Positions 9,228 through 17,409 of a DNA stretch of 64,000 bases are shown piece by piece. Position numbers and translations under genes: made by a program. The notes beneath the pieces were generated by a model. That model was not told where the DNA came from, made no database searches, and saw only the letters and a list, made by a program, of their open reading frames with translations. Source of the DNA: an uncultured Tateyamaria sp. (GTDB lineage Bacteria > Pseudomonadota > Alphaproteobacteria > Rhodobacterales > Rhodobacteraceae); the NCBI RefSeq assembly GCF_947497045.1, contig NZ_CANMEU010000005.1:168857-232856 (forward strand), given 5' to 3'. How positions within the stretch are numbered: the stretch's first letter is position 1; every line of letters begins with the position of its first letter.

Positions 9228-9260
9228 ACATTTGATCAGTATATTGACTAATGTAAAGAA
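9228..9260. promoter_or_regulatory. Putative shared operator, copy 2 (dehydrogenase / transketolase divergent promoter)
   Basis: This is the second copy of the element at 1249-1281, with ACATTTGA and TTGAC-N3-TGTAAA in the same register. It sits between the divergent dehydrogenase and transketolase genes. TACATT and AATGTA also form a separated inverted repeat here. Its right end is 14 bases from the transketolase ATG, so bound protein would likely block that promoter or leader. Confidence 0.5.
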
Positions 9261-9274
9261 AAAGGAGACGAGCG

Positions 9275-10201
9275 ATGCGCAATGAACGACAGACGGACAA
9301 GGTCGCCCTGGGCATTCGACGCCGCGTCTTCGAACATGCCATTCGCAACAATGGCGGCTACCTGAGCCAAGCCTGTTCGGCTGCCGAACAGCTTGCATGG
9401 CTTTACAACGAAGAGCTGAACCTTGGTGCGCCAACGCTGCCCTTGATCCCCAAACCCTTCGAAGGCGTGCCGTCCCCAGGCAACCCGGATTACCATACCG
9501 GTGCCGGATACAATGGCCCCTCGACGCCTGAGTTTGACCGTTTATTCATCGCGCCCGCACATTACGCTCTGGTCGCATATGCAACGTTGATCGAGGTGGG
9601 CCGCATGGCACCTGAAGGGCTTGAGATGTTCAATCAGGACGGCTCTTCGGTTGAGATGATCGGCGCGGAACACAGCCCCGGTATGGAGGTGCACAACGGC
9701 ACGCTTGGCATTGGTTTGTCGACCGCCTCTGGCCTTGCCTACGGGCGGCGGCTGCGCGGAGACACCGGACGGACATGGGTGTTCATGTCCGATGGCGAGG
9801 TCCAGGAGGGCCAGACATGGGAAGCCGTGCAGGCCTGTGCGCATCACGGCATCGACAATGTGCTGGCAATGATGGATGTGAACGACCAGCAATGTGATGG
9901 CGCGATGTCATCAGTGATGGAAGTGGGCGACATCCGCACGAAATTCCTGAATTTTGGCGCGGCCTGTGTCGAAATCGATGGCCATGACCTGAACGCGATG
10001 CGCGACGCGGTGCACGAGCCCCACGATGGCAAGCCGCTGATCATTCTGGCGCGGACCAACCCGTTCCACACCATGTCCATTCTTGAAGAACGCTTTCCAC
10101 GGCTGCATTACGTGCGCTTCAAGTCCGAGGTTGAGCGCGCACGCTTCAACACATCCATTGCGGCCGACCTTGGCGTCGATCCCGTTGACTACACCCATTA
10201 A
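9275..10201 (+). CDS. Transketolase, N-terminal (thiamine-diphosphate-binding) subunit
   Basis: This is the PP-domain half of a split transketolase, 308 aa. The ThDP/Mg motif begins with the GDG-like MSDGEVQEGQTWEA and ends with the metal-binding Asn of VNDQQ. AEHSPGMEVHNGTLGIGLS is the family's HxPG...GSLG-like segment. AGGAGA precedes the ATG. It would pair with the next gene's product to form a two-subunit enzyme moving a two-carbon ketol unit. Split transketolases of this kind are known in D-apiose and sulfosugar pathways, where the partner genes are a ketose kinase and a dehydrogenase or isomerase. Which substrate applies here is open. Confidence 0.9.
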   Translation: MRNERQTDKVALGIRRRVFEHAIRNNGGYLSQACSAAEQLAWLYNEELNLGAPTLPLIPKPFEGVPSPGNPDYHTGAGYNGPSTPEFDRLFIAPAHYALVAYATLIEVGRMAPEGLEMFNQDGSSVEMIGAEHSPGMEVHNGTLGIGLSTASGLAYGRRLRGDTGRTWVFMSDGEVQEGQTWEAVQACAHHGIDNVLAMMDVNDQQCDGAMSSVMEVGDIRTKFLNFGAACVEIDGHDLNAMRDAVHEPHDGKPLIILARTNPFHTMSILEERFPRLHYVRFKSEVERARFNTSIAADLGVDPVDYTH

Positions 10202-10214
10202 GGAGGCCCGAGAC

Positions 10215-11219
10215 ATGGTAGAAATGGTAAACCGCCCCTACGCATCGGCCTTTGAAAGTTTTGCTGCGGGTAACCCGGATATTTTATGCCTCAGCGCGGA
10301 TCTGACATCGTCGTGTGAGATTGACGGGTTTCGCGACAGACATCCCCATCAGTTTCTGTCTCTTGGCATGGCCGAGCAAAATATGATGAGCTTCGCCGGT
10401 GGTCTTGGCCTTGCCGGGTTTCGCCCTTTCATTCACACCTTTGGCGTCTTTATGTATCGCCGTCCCTATGACCAATTGATGGCTTCCATCGCATATCCTC
10501 GGCGTAAGGTGCGTATGATGGGCTTTCTGCCGGGTGTCACCACACCGGGCGGCATGACGCACCAGTCCATTGAGGACATCTCGGTCATGCGATCGATCCC
10601 CAATATGACCATTCTTGAGACTGGCGACGCCACGGAAGTTGAAAGCATCTGCGAGGCGGCCGACAGCATCGATGGCCCCGTGTGGTGCCGCGTCTTGCGC
10701 GGATCGGTGCCCCGCCTGTTTCACACGCCGATCAAAGTGGGTGAGATGAGGGAGTTGTCGTCAGGGGATGATATCCTTGTGGTGACATCCGGTATCTGCA
10801 CCGAGGAAGCCATGCGCGCCTGCGCCGCTTTTGCGAATGCGGGGCTATCGATCCGTCACCTGCACCTGCACACCATCAAGCCGTTCAATACCGAAGCGCT
10901 GCTGGATCAGATCGGCAGCGTCAAGCATGGGGTTGTGACGCTGGAAAATCACGTGACAGAAGGTGGGATCGGCTCGCTTGTAGCGGAAACCATGGCCGAT
11001 GCGGGCGTGGGTAAGAAACTGGTGAGGCTGGGACTGCAAGATACCTATGCACACGGTGGATCGCGCCCATACCTGATGCGCTATTATGGTCTGGACGCCC
11101 TTGCGTTGGTCAAGGGTATCGAAGGGTTGATGGGACAGGAATTCGGTATCACGGAAGACGATCTTGCGACCGCGCGTGTCGATGATGTGCACTCATTGGT
11201 CAAGGCGGAGGCGCTGTGA
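10215..11219 (+). CDS. Transketolase, C-terminal (pyrimidine-binding) subunit
   Basis: This is the second half of the split transketolase, 334 aa, with the Pyr domain (LGMAEQNMMSFAGGLGLAG, containing the catalytic Glu that activates ThDP) followed by the transketolase C-domain (VVTSGICTEEAM, HTIKPFN). The ATG at 10215 has an ideal AGGAGG eight bases upstream, directly after the first subunit's stop. Family cousins include DXP synthase-like and apulose-4-phosphate transketolase subunits. It is the last gene of the polyol locus, and no obvious terminator follows. Confidence 0.9.
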   Translation: MVEMVNRPYASAFESFAAGNPDILCLSADLTSSCEIDGFRDRHPHQFLSLGMAEQNMMSFAGGLGLAGFRPFIHTFGVFMYRRPYDQLMASIAYPRRKVRMMGFLPGVTTPGGMTHQSIEDISVMRSIPNMTILETGDATEVESICEAADSIDGPVWCRVLRGSVPRLFHTPIKVGEMRELSSGDDILVVTSGICTEEAMRACAAFANAGLSIRHLHLHTIKPFNTEALLDQIGSVKHGVVTLENHVTEGGIGSLVAETMADAGVGKKLVRLGLQDTYAHGGSRPYLMRYYGLDALALVKGIEGLMGQEFGITEDDLATARVDDVHSLVKAEAL

Positions 11220-12022
11220 CGGAACCGCAAACTGCAAAAGGGTCATAGAACCCGGATGCCGACCCAAAACCGCTCCAGAGTGACGAGGTCTGCGTCTGGT
11301 CTGCCAATGTGGGTTAATGCGAACCTACCTTGATGAAGCTCCGTTGATTTCGGCCGTTCTGCGTTCATCACCGCCCCCGAGTCAAGCGGTGAAGATGTCT
11401 GATCTAGTGTGATTGGTGACGCGTACTGGGCGCGGTGAAGCGATAAGGGCGTCTTCGTTCCGATGCCGGTGAAATCGGTGGCGGTTCACGGTGAGGAGAA
11501 GACGGTGATGACCCTCCCCCGGTGGTCCCTCACGAAGTGGTGCTGGAACCCAACGGATCTGAAAGCCTATCGTAGGGGCATCCACTGAACCCCTTTGTTA
11601 CTGTGGGTTCTGCGCATCCATCGCTGGCGCTGGCTTTTGATCTCTGATCCGGCAACCGAACGCATCATCATTGCGTTTGCGGCGTGTCCGCAATCGCGAA
11701 CAGCGCCCGCGTGGCCTTGTTCACCCCTGCATCAGTGGCTTGGGCCGACAGGGCGACCGCAACAACGAGAGTATAGACATTCACATGCTACAGCTCCCCT
11801 TTGGGTTCGGGGTCTGCGGCCTGAAAGCGGGTAAAGATCGCGCGGATCGTGTGATAGTCGAGTTGCCTGGCCATGGATGGAAGGTAGGGGGGAAGTTGAT
11901 GTGGGGGGCAAGGTGTGGTGGCGCGGAGGCGGCGAAGGGTGAAGAAGCCGACAGTTACAACCGTTCGGCAATGCGTTGAATTTCTGATATTGGTTTAGTG
12001 ACCTCAAGATGGATAGCTTAGC
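11220..12022. other. Gene-poor stretch, probable rearrangement scar
   Basis: These 803 bases separate the polyol locus from the hexapeptide-repeat gene. Apart from the nth fragment at 11668-11874 I can support no gene. Short open frames at 11300-11590 on either strand carry no motif I recognise. The texture (scattered stops, no ribosome sites) suggests decayed coding DNA, possibly mobile-element debris, but I cannot name an element. Confidence 0.4.
11668..11874 (-). pseudogene. nth: Endonuclease III (nth) N-terminal fragment with internal nonsense codon
   Basis: Read from the ATG at 11874, the frame gives MARQLDYHTIRAIFTRF and continues to PKGEL. A TAG stop follows, and then VNVYTLVVAVALSAQATD and GVNKATRALFAIADTPQ before a final stop. 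These match the first 65-70 residues of alphaproteobacterial endonuclease III, including the LSAQATD helix. A single G-to-T change (GAG to TAG) would explain the stop at codon 29. Homology ends abruptly after TPQ, so the catalytic HhH-Gly/Pro-Asp region and the Fe-S cluster cysteines are gone. An intact nth should exist elsewhere in the genome. Confidence 0.85.
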
Positions 12023-12694
12023 ATGTCTGCGAAAAAACCTCTGGTACGAGTTGAGGACTTCATCGGTGATTGGCAAAAGTCTCCATTTGCCAGTGCGTCG
12101 GAATTTCCCTGGGACGTCACCACACGTGCAAGCGAACTCATCTCCCGGCAGATCAAGTGTCTCGGTGACGATTATCTTATTGACGGGGATATCGCGATCC
12201 ACCGCTCCGCGACGGTCGAGCCAAACGCCACTCTCAAGGGGCCAATTATTATCAGTGAAAGCTGTTTCGTGGCAAATGGGGCGTACCTTCGAGGCGGCGT
12301 GTTCCTTGATCGAAATTGCATAATCGGCCCTTCGTGCGAGGCCAAAACCGTGTTCATGTTTGAAGGTTCAAAAATCGCCCATCTTAGTTTCGTAGGAGAT
12401 AGTATTATTGGCAGCCACGCAAATATCGAAGCTGGTGCCATGGTCGCCAACTATCGCAATGAGATGCGTTTGAAAGGGATACTCATCCAATGGGGGGATC
12501 ATATCATCGATACAGGCCATGACAAATTCGGAGCGTTGATCTCTGATGATGTACGGCTTGGTGCCAACTCGGTCGTTGCGCCCGGTGCAATTCTGTCGCC
12601 TGGATTCAGGTTGAAACGCCTTGGTTCGATCGACATGCATCCGGATGCTGTCCAAACTGATCCGCCAGCACATCATGGCAGAAGCGGATATTGA
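12023..12694 (+). CDS. Left-handed beta-helix (hexapeptide-repeat) protein, GlmU C-domain-like
   Basis: The 223-aa protein has hexapeptide-type repeats from about residue 50 to 190 (IDGDIAIHRSATVEP, CIIGPSCEA, SIIGSHANIEAGAMVANY). These resemble the acetyltransferase half of GlmU, including the HLSFVGDSIIG segment that matches GlmU's HLSYIGDA region. The N-terminal uridylyltransferase domain is absent. Family members bind acetyl-CoA or sugar nucleotides as trimers, but I cannot tell whether this one is catalytic. The ribosome site is weak. It stands alone, with the AraC-MGMT gene about 120 bases downstream. Confidence 0.7.
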   Translation: MSAKKPLVRVEDFIGDWQKSPFASASEFPWDVTTRASELISRQIKCLGDDYLIDGDIAIHRSATVEPNATLKGPIIISESCFVANGAYLRGGVFLDRNCIIGPSCEAKTVFMFEGSKIAHLSFVGDSIIGSHANIEAGAMVANYRNEMRLKGILIQWGDHIIDTGHDKFGALISDDVRLGANSVVAPGAILSPGFRLKRLGSIDMHPDAVQTDPPAHHGRSGY

Positions 12695-12817
12695 AACCTC
12701 CGCTTGCGCACAGCAACAAAGTTCCGCAAACCTGACGGACGCCAACCGTGGTTCAGCCCCAATACTATCCGCACGAAACGGGTCGCGTCTGGTCGTAACA
12801 CACCCTACCTTCTCGAT

Positions 12818-13666
12818 ATGCAACACACACCCGATACCGCCTACCACTACAACGTCATGCGTCGCGCCATTGATCTGATCGATGCTGCGGGCGATCCCCT
12901 CAGCCTTGATGCACTGGCTGGCGAAATGGGCATGAGCCCGGCGCATTTTCAGCGTGTCTTTTCCCGGTGGGTTGGTGTGTCCCCCAAGCGCTATCAACAA
13001 TATCTCACCCTCGGACATGCCAAGGCGTTGCTTGCGGATCGCTTTACCACCCTTGAGGCGGCGCATGAGGCCGGGTTGAGCGGGTCGGGTCGCTTGCATG
13101 ACCTGTTCCTGCGATGGGAGGCGATGAGCCCCGGGGAATTTGCCAAGGGAGGCGCGGGCCTCACGATCTATTGGGGATGGTTTGACAGTCCTTTTGGGTT
13201 GGCCCTCGTCATGGGCACAGACAAGGGTATCTGCGGCTTGGGCTTTGCCGCCGAAATGGGCGAGGACTGGGCGATGGAGGACCTTGTCACGCGCTGGCCC
13301 AAGGCGGATTTCATTGAGGACCCGCTGCGTTTGCGCCCGTGGGTGCTGGCGGCGTTCGGGGCGGAAGAGGCAGAGTTGAGCCACGCGCCCCTTTACCTGA
13401 TCGGCGCGCCATTCCAGATCAAGGTGTGGGAGGCATTGCTGCGCATTCCATCGGGTCATGTCACCACCTATTCCGAAATCGCGGGCAGCATCGGCAATCC
13501 ACGGGCGGTGCGCGCCGTGGGCACAGCCGTTGGGCGCAATCCGGTCAGTTGGCTGATCCCGTGTCATCGGGCGTTGCGCAAATCGGGTGGCTTGGGCGGC
13601 TACCATTGGGGTTTACCAGTCAAACGGGCGCTGCTGGCCTATGAATCCGCGCGGATTGAGGCCTGA
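12818..13666 (+). CDS. AraC-domain / methylated-DNA-protein-cysteine methyltransferase fusion (Ada-like)
   Basis: This is a suicide alkyl-transfer protein that repairs O6-methylguanine and probably senses alkylation. Residues about 10-105 form an AraC-type helix-turn-helix (LSLDALAGEMGMSPAHFQRV). The rest is the MGMT fold with the acceptor cysteine in PCHRAL near the C-terminus and the RAVGTAVGRNP segment before it. The zinc-binding N-terminal domain of E. coli Ada, which repairs phosphotriesters and switches Ada into an activator, is absent. The ATG at 12818 was preferred to a TTG 38 codons upstream because the extra residues resemble no domain. The length is 282 aa. Confidence 0.88.
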   Translation: MQHTPDTAYHYNVMRRAIDLIDAAGDPLSLDALAGEMGMSPAHFQRVFSRWVGVSPKRYQQYLTLGHAKALLADRFTTLEAAHEAGLSGSGRLHDLFLRWEAMSPGEFAKGGAGLTIYWGWFDSPFGLALVMGTDKGICGLGFAAEMGEDWAMEDLVTRWPKADFIEDPLRLRPWVLAAFGAEEAELSHAPLYLIGAPFQIKVWEALLRIPSGHVTTYSEIAGSIGNPRAVRAVGTAVGRNPVSWLIPCHRALRKSGGLGGYHWGLPVKRALLAYESARIEA

Positions 13667-13805
13667 TCTTTATGAAATAATATGCGCGGGATGCCGCTTA
13701 TGTGATTTTCCCCCTATTTTGTCGGAACCGTGCAGGACTATCTTGTGGTGGAATGAGGTGCTCTGCCCGAACAGGGCCCGTTTTCGAAGGCAGTAGGATA
13801 AATTG

Positions 13806-14447
13806 ATGACCAAACTTACACTTTCCATCGCCATGAGTGCCGTGATTGCACTGGGCGCATGCACCGAACCAGACGGCAGCGGTGTGAACCCTAACCAAAA
13901 ACGCAACACCGGTGCTGCGATCGGCGCGGCCTCCGGTGCGGTGATCGGTGCCATTGCGGGTGATCGCAATACAGCCATCGCGGGTGCCCTCGTGGGTGGC
14001 GCAGTGGGGGCCGGAATCGGCTATAACCTCGACCAGCAAGAGGCCGAACTGCGGGCGAGTCTGAACAACAATGTCACCATCACCAACACAGGTGATCGGT
14101 TGATCGTATCCTTCCCCGAGGCGATCCTGTTTGCAGTCAACAGCTTTACCGTACGCCCAAGCCTTGGTGCGGACATGGCTGCACTGGCTGACAGCTTGCA
14201 GCAATACCCGGACTCGACAGTGCAGATCGTGGGTCACACGGACTCTGATGGCGATGCCGCCTTTAACCAGCAACTCAGCGAACGCCGGGCCAATGCAGTT
14301 GCGGACGTGTTGCTGAATCAGGGCGTCCCGTTCAACCGCGTGCGCACCTTTGGGCGCGGTGAAAGCCAGCCCATCGCGACGAATGCGACGGCCGAGGGCA
14401 AGGCGCAGAACCGCCGCGTTGAAATTGTGATCCTGCCCAACGCATAA
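13806..14447 (+). CDS. OmpA-family lipoprotein with glycine-zipper segment
   Basis: This is an outer-membrane lipoprotein of 213 aa. A short signal peptide ends in the lipobox ALGAC (Cys at about residue 19). A glycine-zipper segment (GAAIGAASGAVIGAIAGD, then ALVGGAVGAGIGY) follows, and then a C-terminal OmpA domain (VQIVGHTDSDGD, NQQLSERRANAV, RRVEI) that binds peptidoglycan. It resembles YiaD/Pal-like proteins that tether the outer membrane to the wall. The true start is the ATG at 13806, just after an in-frame TTG. A terminator follows, so it is monocistronic. Confidence 0.9.
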   Translation: MTKLTLSIAMSAVIALGACTEPDGSGVNPNQKRNTGAAIGAASGAVIGAIAGDRNTAIAGALVGGAVGAGIGYNLDQQEAELRASLNNNVTITNTGDRLIVSFPEAILFAVNSFTVRPSLGADMAALADSLQQYPDSTVQIVGHTDSDGDAAFNQQLSERRANAVADVLLNQGVPFNRVRTFGRGESQPIATNATAEGKAQNRRVEIVILPNA

Positions 14448-14477
14448 ATACCCAAAATCTTGGTAACTTGACGCTAA

Positions 14478-14509
14478 GGCCCGTGATGTGATCGCGGGCC
14501 TCTTGTTTT
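14478..14509 (+). terminator. Rho-independent terminator after the OmpA-like gene
   Basis: A GGCCCG/CGGGCC stem with an 11-base loop is followed by TCTTGTTTT, thirty bases after the stop codon. Confidence 0.75.
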
Positions 14510-14559
14510 GTGGGGCTTCAGCGCGGATTGTGGATCTGGAAACAAGCAGGACTTAACAT

Positions 14560-15102
14560 ATGAGCACGCCAACCCTTTTGGGCATTTCAGGTTCTTTGCG
14601 GGCCGGTGCGACCAACCGAAAGCTTTTGCGCGAGGCGGCGCGGCTGTTTGGTGACTGCACCTATGTTGAGGCCGATATTCTGATGCCGCTCTATGATGGT
14701 GACAGTGAGGAGGCCGATGGCCCGCCTGAAGCTGCGGAAACCCTTGCGGGCCAGATTGTCGAAGCGGATGCGGTGCTGATTTCGACGCCGGAATACAACA
14801 AGGGCCCCTCTGGCGCGCTCAAGAATGCGCTTGATTGGGTCAGCCGCATACCGGGTAATCCGTGGGCAGACAAACCCCTCGCCGTGATGTCGGCTGCCGC
14901 GGGTCGCGCGGGCGGAGAGCGCGCGCAGATGATCCTGCGCGGTTACATGGTCCCTTTCCATCCGCGCATCCTGCAAGGCCCCGAGGTGCATCTGGCTGAA
15001 TGCCACACCCAGTTCGATGCGAACAACACCTTGACCAGCGAGATTTATGCCCGGACGCTCGGCGACTTGATGCAAAAACTGCGGGCCGAGCTGCGCCGTT
15101 AG
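14560..15102 (+). CDS. NADPH-dependent FMN reductase / quinone reductase family
   Basis: This is a flavodoxin-fold reductase of 180 aa. The FMN phosphate loop is GISGSLRAGATNRKLL at residues about 8-23, and the second signature is TPEYNKGPSGALKNALDW. Members reduce quinones, azo dyes or chromate using NAD(P)H. The stop interlocks with that of the convergent glyoxalase-family gene (TTAG at 15099-15102). Confidence 0.88.
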   Translation: MSTPTLLGISGSLRAGATNRKLLREAARLFGDCTYVEADILMPLYDGDSEEADGPPEAAETLAGQIVEADAVLISTPEYNKGPSGALKNALDWVSRIPGNPWADKPLAVMSAAAGRAGGERAQMILRGYMVPFHPRILQGPEVHLAECHTQFDANNTLTSEIYARTLGDLMQKLRAELRR

Positions 15103-15500
15103 AGGGATGTGCTGATCTCGATCAGATTGCCATCCGGGTCGCGAATATAGAGCGAGCGTATCGGGCCGGTTGCGCCTGTGCGCATCACAGGTCCTTCAAC
15201 GATCCGGGTCTTTGTTGCGCTGAGATGTGCCGTCCAGTCGCTGAGGGGCACCTCGGTCCGAAAACACAGATCGGCACTGCCCGGTGTCGGTGTTACGGCC
15301 TTGGGCTCAAATTCGGCCCCTGCCTGGTGTAAATTGATCTTGTGCCGGCCAAATTGCAGAGCGTGGCGGGTGCTGCCATCTGCGATAGTAAAGGGCGCAT
15401 GTGCCATCCCCAACACATCCGTGTAAAAGGTCAAGGTCGCGTCAAGATCGCGGACCGTCAGCACCAAATGGTCGAGTGTGTGGACTGTGGGTTGTTCCAA
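15099..15500 (-). CDS. VOC-family (glyoxalase/bleomycin-resistance/dioxygenase) protein
   Basis: This is a single vicinal-oxygen-chelate protein with paired beta-alpha-beta-beta-beta modules. It opens with HTLDHLVLTVRDLDATLTFY and ends with YIRDPDGNLIEIS, where the His and Glu are the usual metal ligands. I chose the TTG at 15500 (MEQPTVHTLDH, 133 aa) because GAGG lies upstream and it keeps the normal length. A TTG at 15530 would add ten basic residues and abut the divergent gene's ATG. The substrate is unknown. Confidence 0.75.
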   Translation of the reverse strand: MEQPTVHTLDHLVLTVRDLDATLTFYTDVLGMAHAPFTIADGSTRHALQFGRHKINLHQAGAEFEPKAVTPTPGSADLCFRTEVPLSDWTAHLSATKTRIVEGPVMRTGATGPIRSLYIRDPDGNLIEISTSL

Positions 15501-15529
15501 TTTCCGGCGGCCTCGCGCATGGTTTCTCA

Positions 15530-16318
15530 ATGCAGGATGCCCGACCTATCATATATCGTCAAAGTGACGTTCTGGACCCCGCCCGTGCGTGCGCGATGTA
15601 TACCGCGTTGGGGATGCCGTGTGATGTGCAAACGGGTGATCCCTTGCCCCCGTTTTTCCATCAGCTTTATTTCTGGACACCTCAACTGCCTGGTACTCTG
15701 GGCCGCGACGGACATCCCAAAGTCGGGGGGCTGATCCCGGATATGGGCCTGCCCCGCCGCATGTGGGCCGGTGGTCGGCTGCAATTTGATGCGCCGCTGC
15801 GTGCGGGTGTGCCAGCTGAACGGCGCTCGGTGTGTGAGGCTGCTACCCGGAAGGAGGGGCGCAGCGGCCCGCTCGCGGTTGTGACCCTACGCCATGAGAT
15901 TTGGCAGGATGGCGCGGTGTGCCTGCTGGAATGGCAGGATTTGGTTTATCGCGCAGATGCTGGCCTGACACCGGGTTCCCCGATGGCCGACACCAATGAG
16001 GATGAGGCGCGCGATGTGCCTTTCGATCCGACATTGCTGTTTCGCTATTCCGCGCTCACCTTCAATGGGCACCGTATTCACTATGATGTGCCTTATGCCC
16101 GCGACGTCGAAGGCTATGCGGGTTTGGTCGTGCACGGCCCGTTATTGGCGCAATATCTGATGCTGATGGCTGAAGAGGCGTTCGGGCCTTTGACGCAGTT
16201 CTCATTCCGTGCAACTGCCCCTTTGATGGACTTTGAAACAGCGACCCTGTGCCGACGAGGCCGGACGCTATGGGTGCGTGGCCCGGATGGGCGGCAGTGC
16301 ATGGTAGCCGAGGCCTAG
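15530..16318 (+). CDS. MaoC/FAS1-like dehydratase (mesaconyl- or itaconyl-CoA hydratase type)
   Basis: This is a hotdog-fold hydratase of 262 aa in the two-domain HTD2/FAS1-dehydratase group. The N-terminal half has PPFFHQLYFWTPQ. The C-terminal half holds the hydratase signature (SALTFNGHRIHYDVPYA, then GLVVHGPLLAQYLM). Relatives hydrate mesaconyl-C4-CoA or 3-hydroxyacyl thioesters. It starts only about 30 bases from the divergent VOC gene, so the promoters must overlap the coding starts. Its stop interlocks with that of the next convergent gene. Confidence 0.8.
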   Translation: MQDARPIIYRQSDVLDPARACAMYTALGMPCDVQTGDPLPPFFHQLYFWTPQLPGTLGRDGHPKVGGLIPDMGLPRRMWAGGRLQFDAPLRAGVPAERRSVCEAATRKEGRSGPLAVVTLRHEIWQDGAVCLLEWQDLVYRADAGLTPGSPMADTNEDEARDVPFDPTLLFRYSALTFNGHRIHYDVPYARDVEGYAGLVVHGPLLAQYLMLMAEEAFGPLTQFSFRATAPLMDFETATLCRRGRTLWVRGPDGRQCMVAEA

Positions 16319-17352
16319 AACGAGGCTGCGACCTCGAACCCCCTAGGAATGGTGTTGCGCCCCTCGATGATCAGGTCCGCCATCGTTTGGGCGACTTTGG
16401 GGGCCATGCCAAATCCGATCTTGAACCCCCCATTGGCGATGAAATGCCCCGGCCTGTCCGGCCAGGGGCCCATCATAGGCGCCCGGCTGCGACTGCGGGG
16501 GCGCAGCCCGGCCCATCGCCTGAGCTCTGGTGCGTCGCGCAGCGCAGGCACGGCGTTGCGGGCGCGGCTCAGGATTGCGTCAAGTTGTGCGTCTGTGGCG
16601 GTCGGATCGTCATACTCTCGCTCGGTGGTGGAGCCGATGGCCGTGGTCCCGTCGCTGTGTGGAATGATGTGCAGCGTATCCGCAAAAAGCTGCGGCGCGT
16701 TCGGCATGGCATAATCCAGCAGAACCGCTTGCCCTTTGATCCCTGCACCCACCATGCGGCTATGATTGGCGTTGAGTTCATTGAGACCCGCAACCCCGGT
16801 GGTGTGGATAGTGAGCGCGGTATCGGGCCCATCGGGTCGTACGGTGACCCTCTTTGTCGCCAGTGCCGCGACAAGGGTGAGACAGGCCTGATGCGGATGA
16901 ATGCGCGCGCTGAGTGTGTCGTGAATTTCGTATCCTGTCGGGCTGTGCGCGCCCCAATTTGTGTCGGTGACAGGTCGCACGATCCACTGCGCCGTGTCCC
17001 CCCAAAGCGTTGCGGCGGTTTCAGCGCGTTGATGAGCCAATGCGAGGGCTGCGTCATCGGCGATGGGTTGGGTGCGCCCCAGGCGGCCATAGCCTGCGCT
17101 TTGACCACCCGTCCGTTCAACATTGGCCCAGAACTCCGCGGCCATCAGCAGGCTTTCAAGCTGAAACTGCTTTTTCGGGTTCCAGTTTTCGGGCACATGC
17201 GGTGCCAATGCACCGACGATGCCCCCGCTTGCCCCTGCGGCGGCCCCATTCGGGTCGATGACCTGCACGGATGCGCCGCGCTGCGTCAATTCCCATGCGA
17301 TCGATAGCCCGAAAATACCCGCACCGCGCACTGTGATCTTGTCGATTGCCAA
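16315..17352 (-). CDS. FAD-dependent DAO-family oxidoreductase (MnmC oxidase-domain-like)
   Basis: This is a flavoprotein oxidase of 345 aa. The FAD dinucleotide motif is lacking its first Gly (VRGAGIFGLSIAWELTQRG), followed by the D-amino-acid-oxidase fold and the C-terminal GGFKIGFGMAPKVA segment. It is divergent from mnmD with only 57 bases between the starts. In many gammaproteobacteria the MnmD methyltransferase and this oxidase are fused as MnmC, which makes 5-methylaminomethyl-2-thiouridine in tRNA. Here the two halves are separate divergent genes, so the oxidase likely converts cmnm5U to nm5U. Glycine-oxidase activity is an alternative. Confidence 0.75.
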   Translation of the reverse strand: MAIDKITVRGAGIFGLSIAWELTQRGASVQVIDPNGAAAGASGGIVGALAPHVPENWNPKKQFQLESLLMAAEFWANVERTGGQSAGYGRLGRTQPIADDAALALAHQRAETAATLWGDTAQWIVRPVTDTNWGAHSPTGYEIHDTLSARIHPHQACLTLVAALATKRVTVRPDGPDTALTIHTTGVAGLNELNANHSRMVGAGIKGQAVLLDYAMPNAPQLFADTLHIIPHSDGTTAIGSTTEREYDDPTATDAQLDAILSRARNAVPALRDAPELRRWAGLRPRSRSRAPMMGPWPDRPGHFIANGGFKIGFGMAPKVAQTMADLIIEGRNTIPRGFEVAASF

Positions 17353-17409
17353 GGTGGTGCCCTTTCGGTCAATGTCTGCCTCGTCAGGAGCGTCTTACAG
17401 GGGCAGGCA

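Noticed and set aside
11280..11590. Insertion-sequence remnant
   Set aside because: The region looks decayed, but I found no terminal inverted repeats and no transposase motif I could name, so I only describe it as gene-poor.
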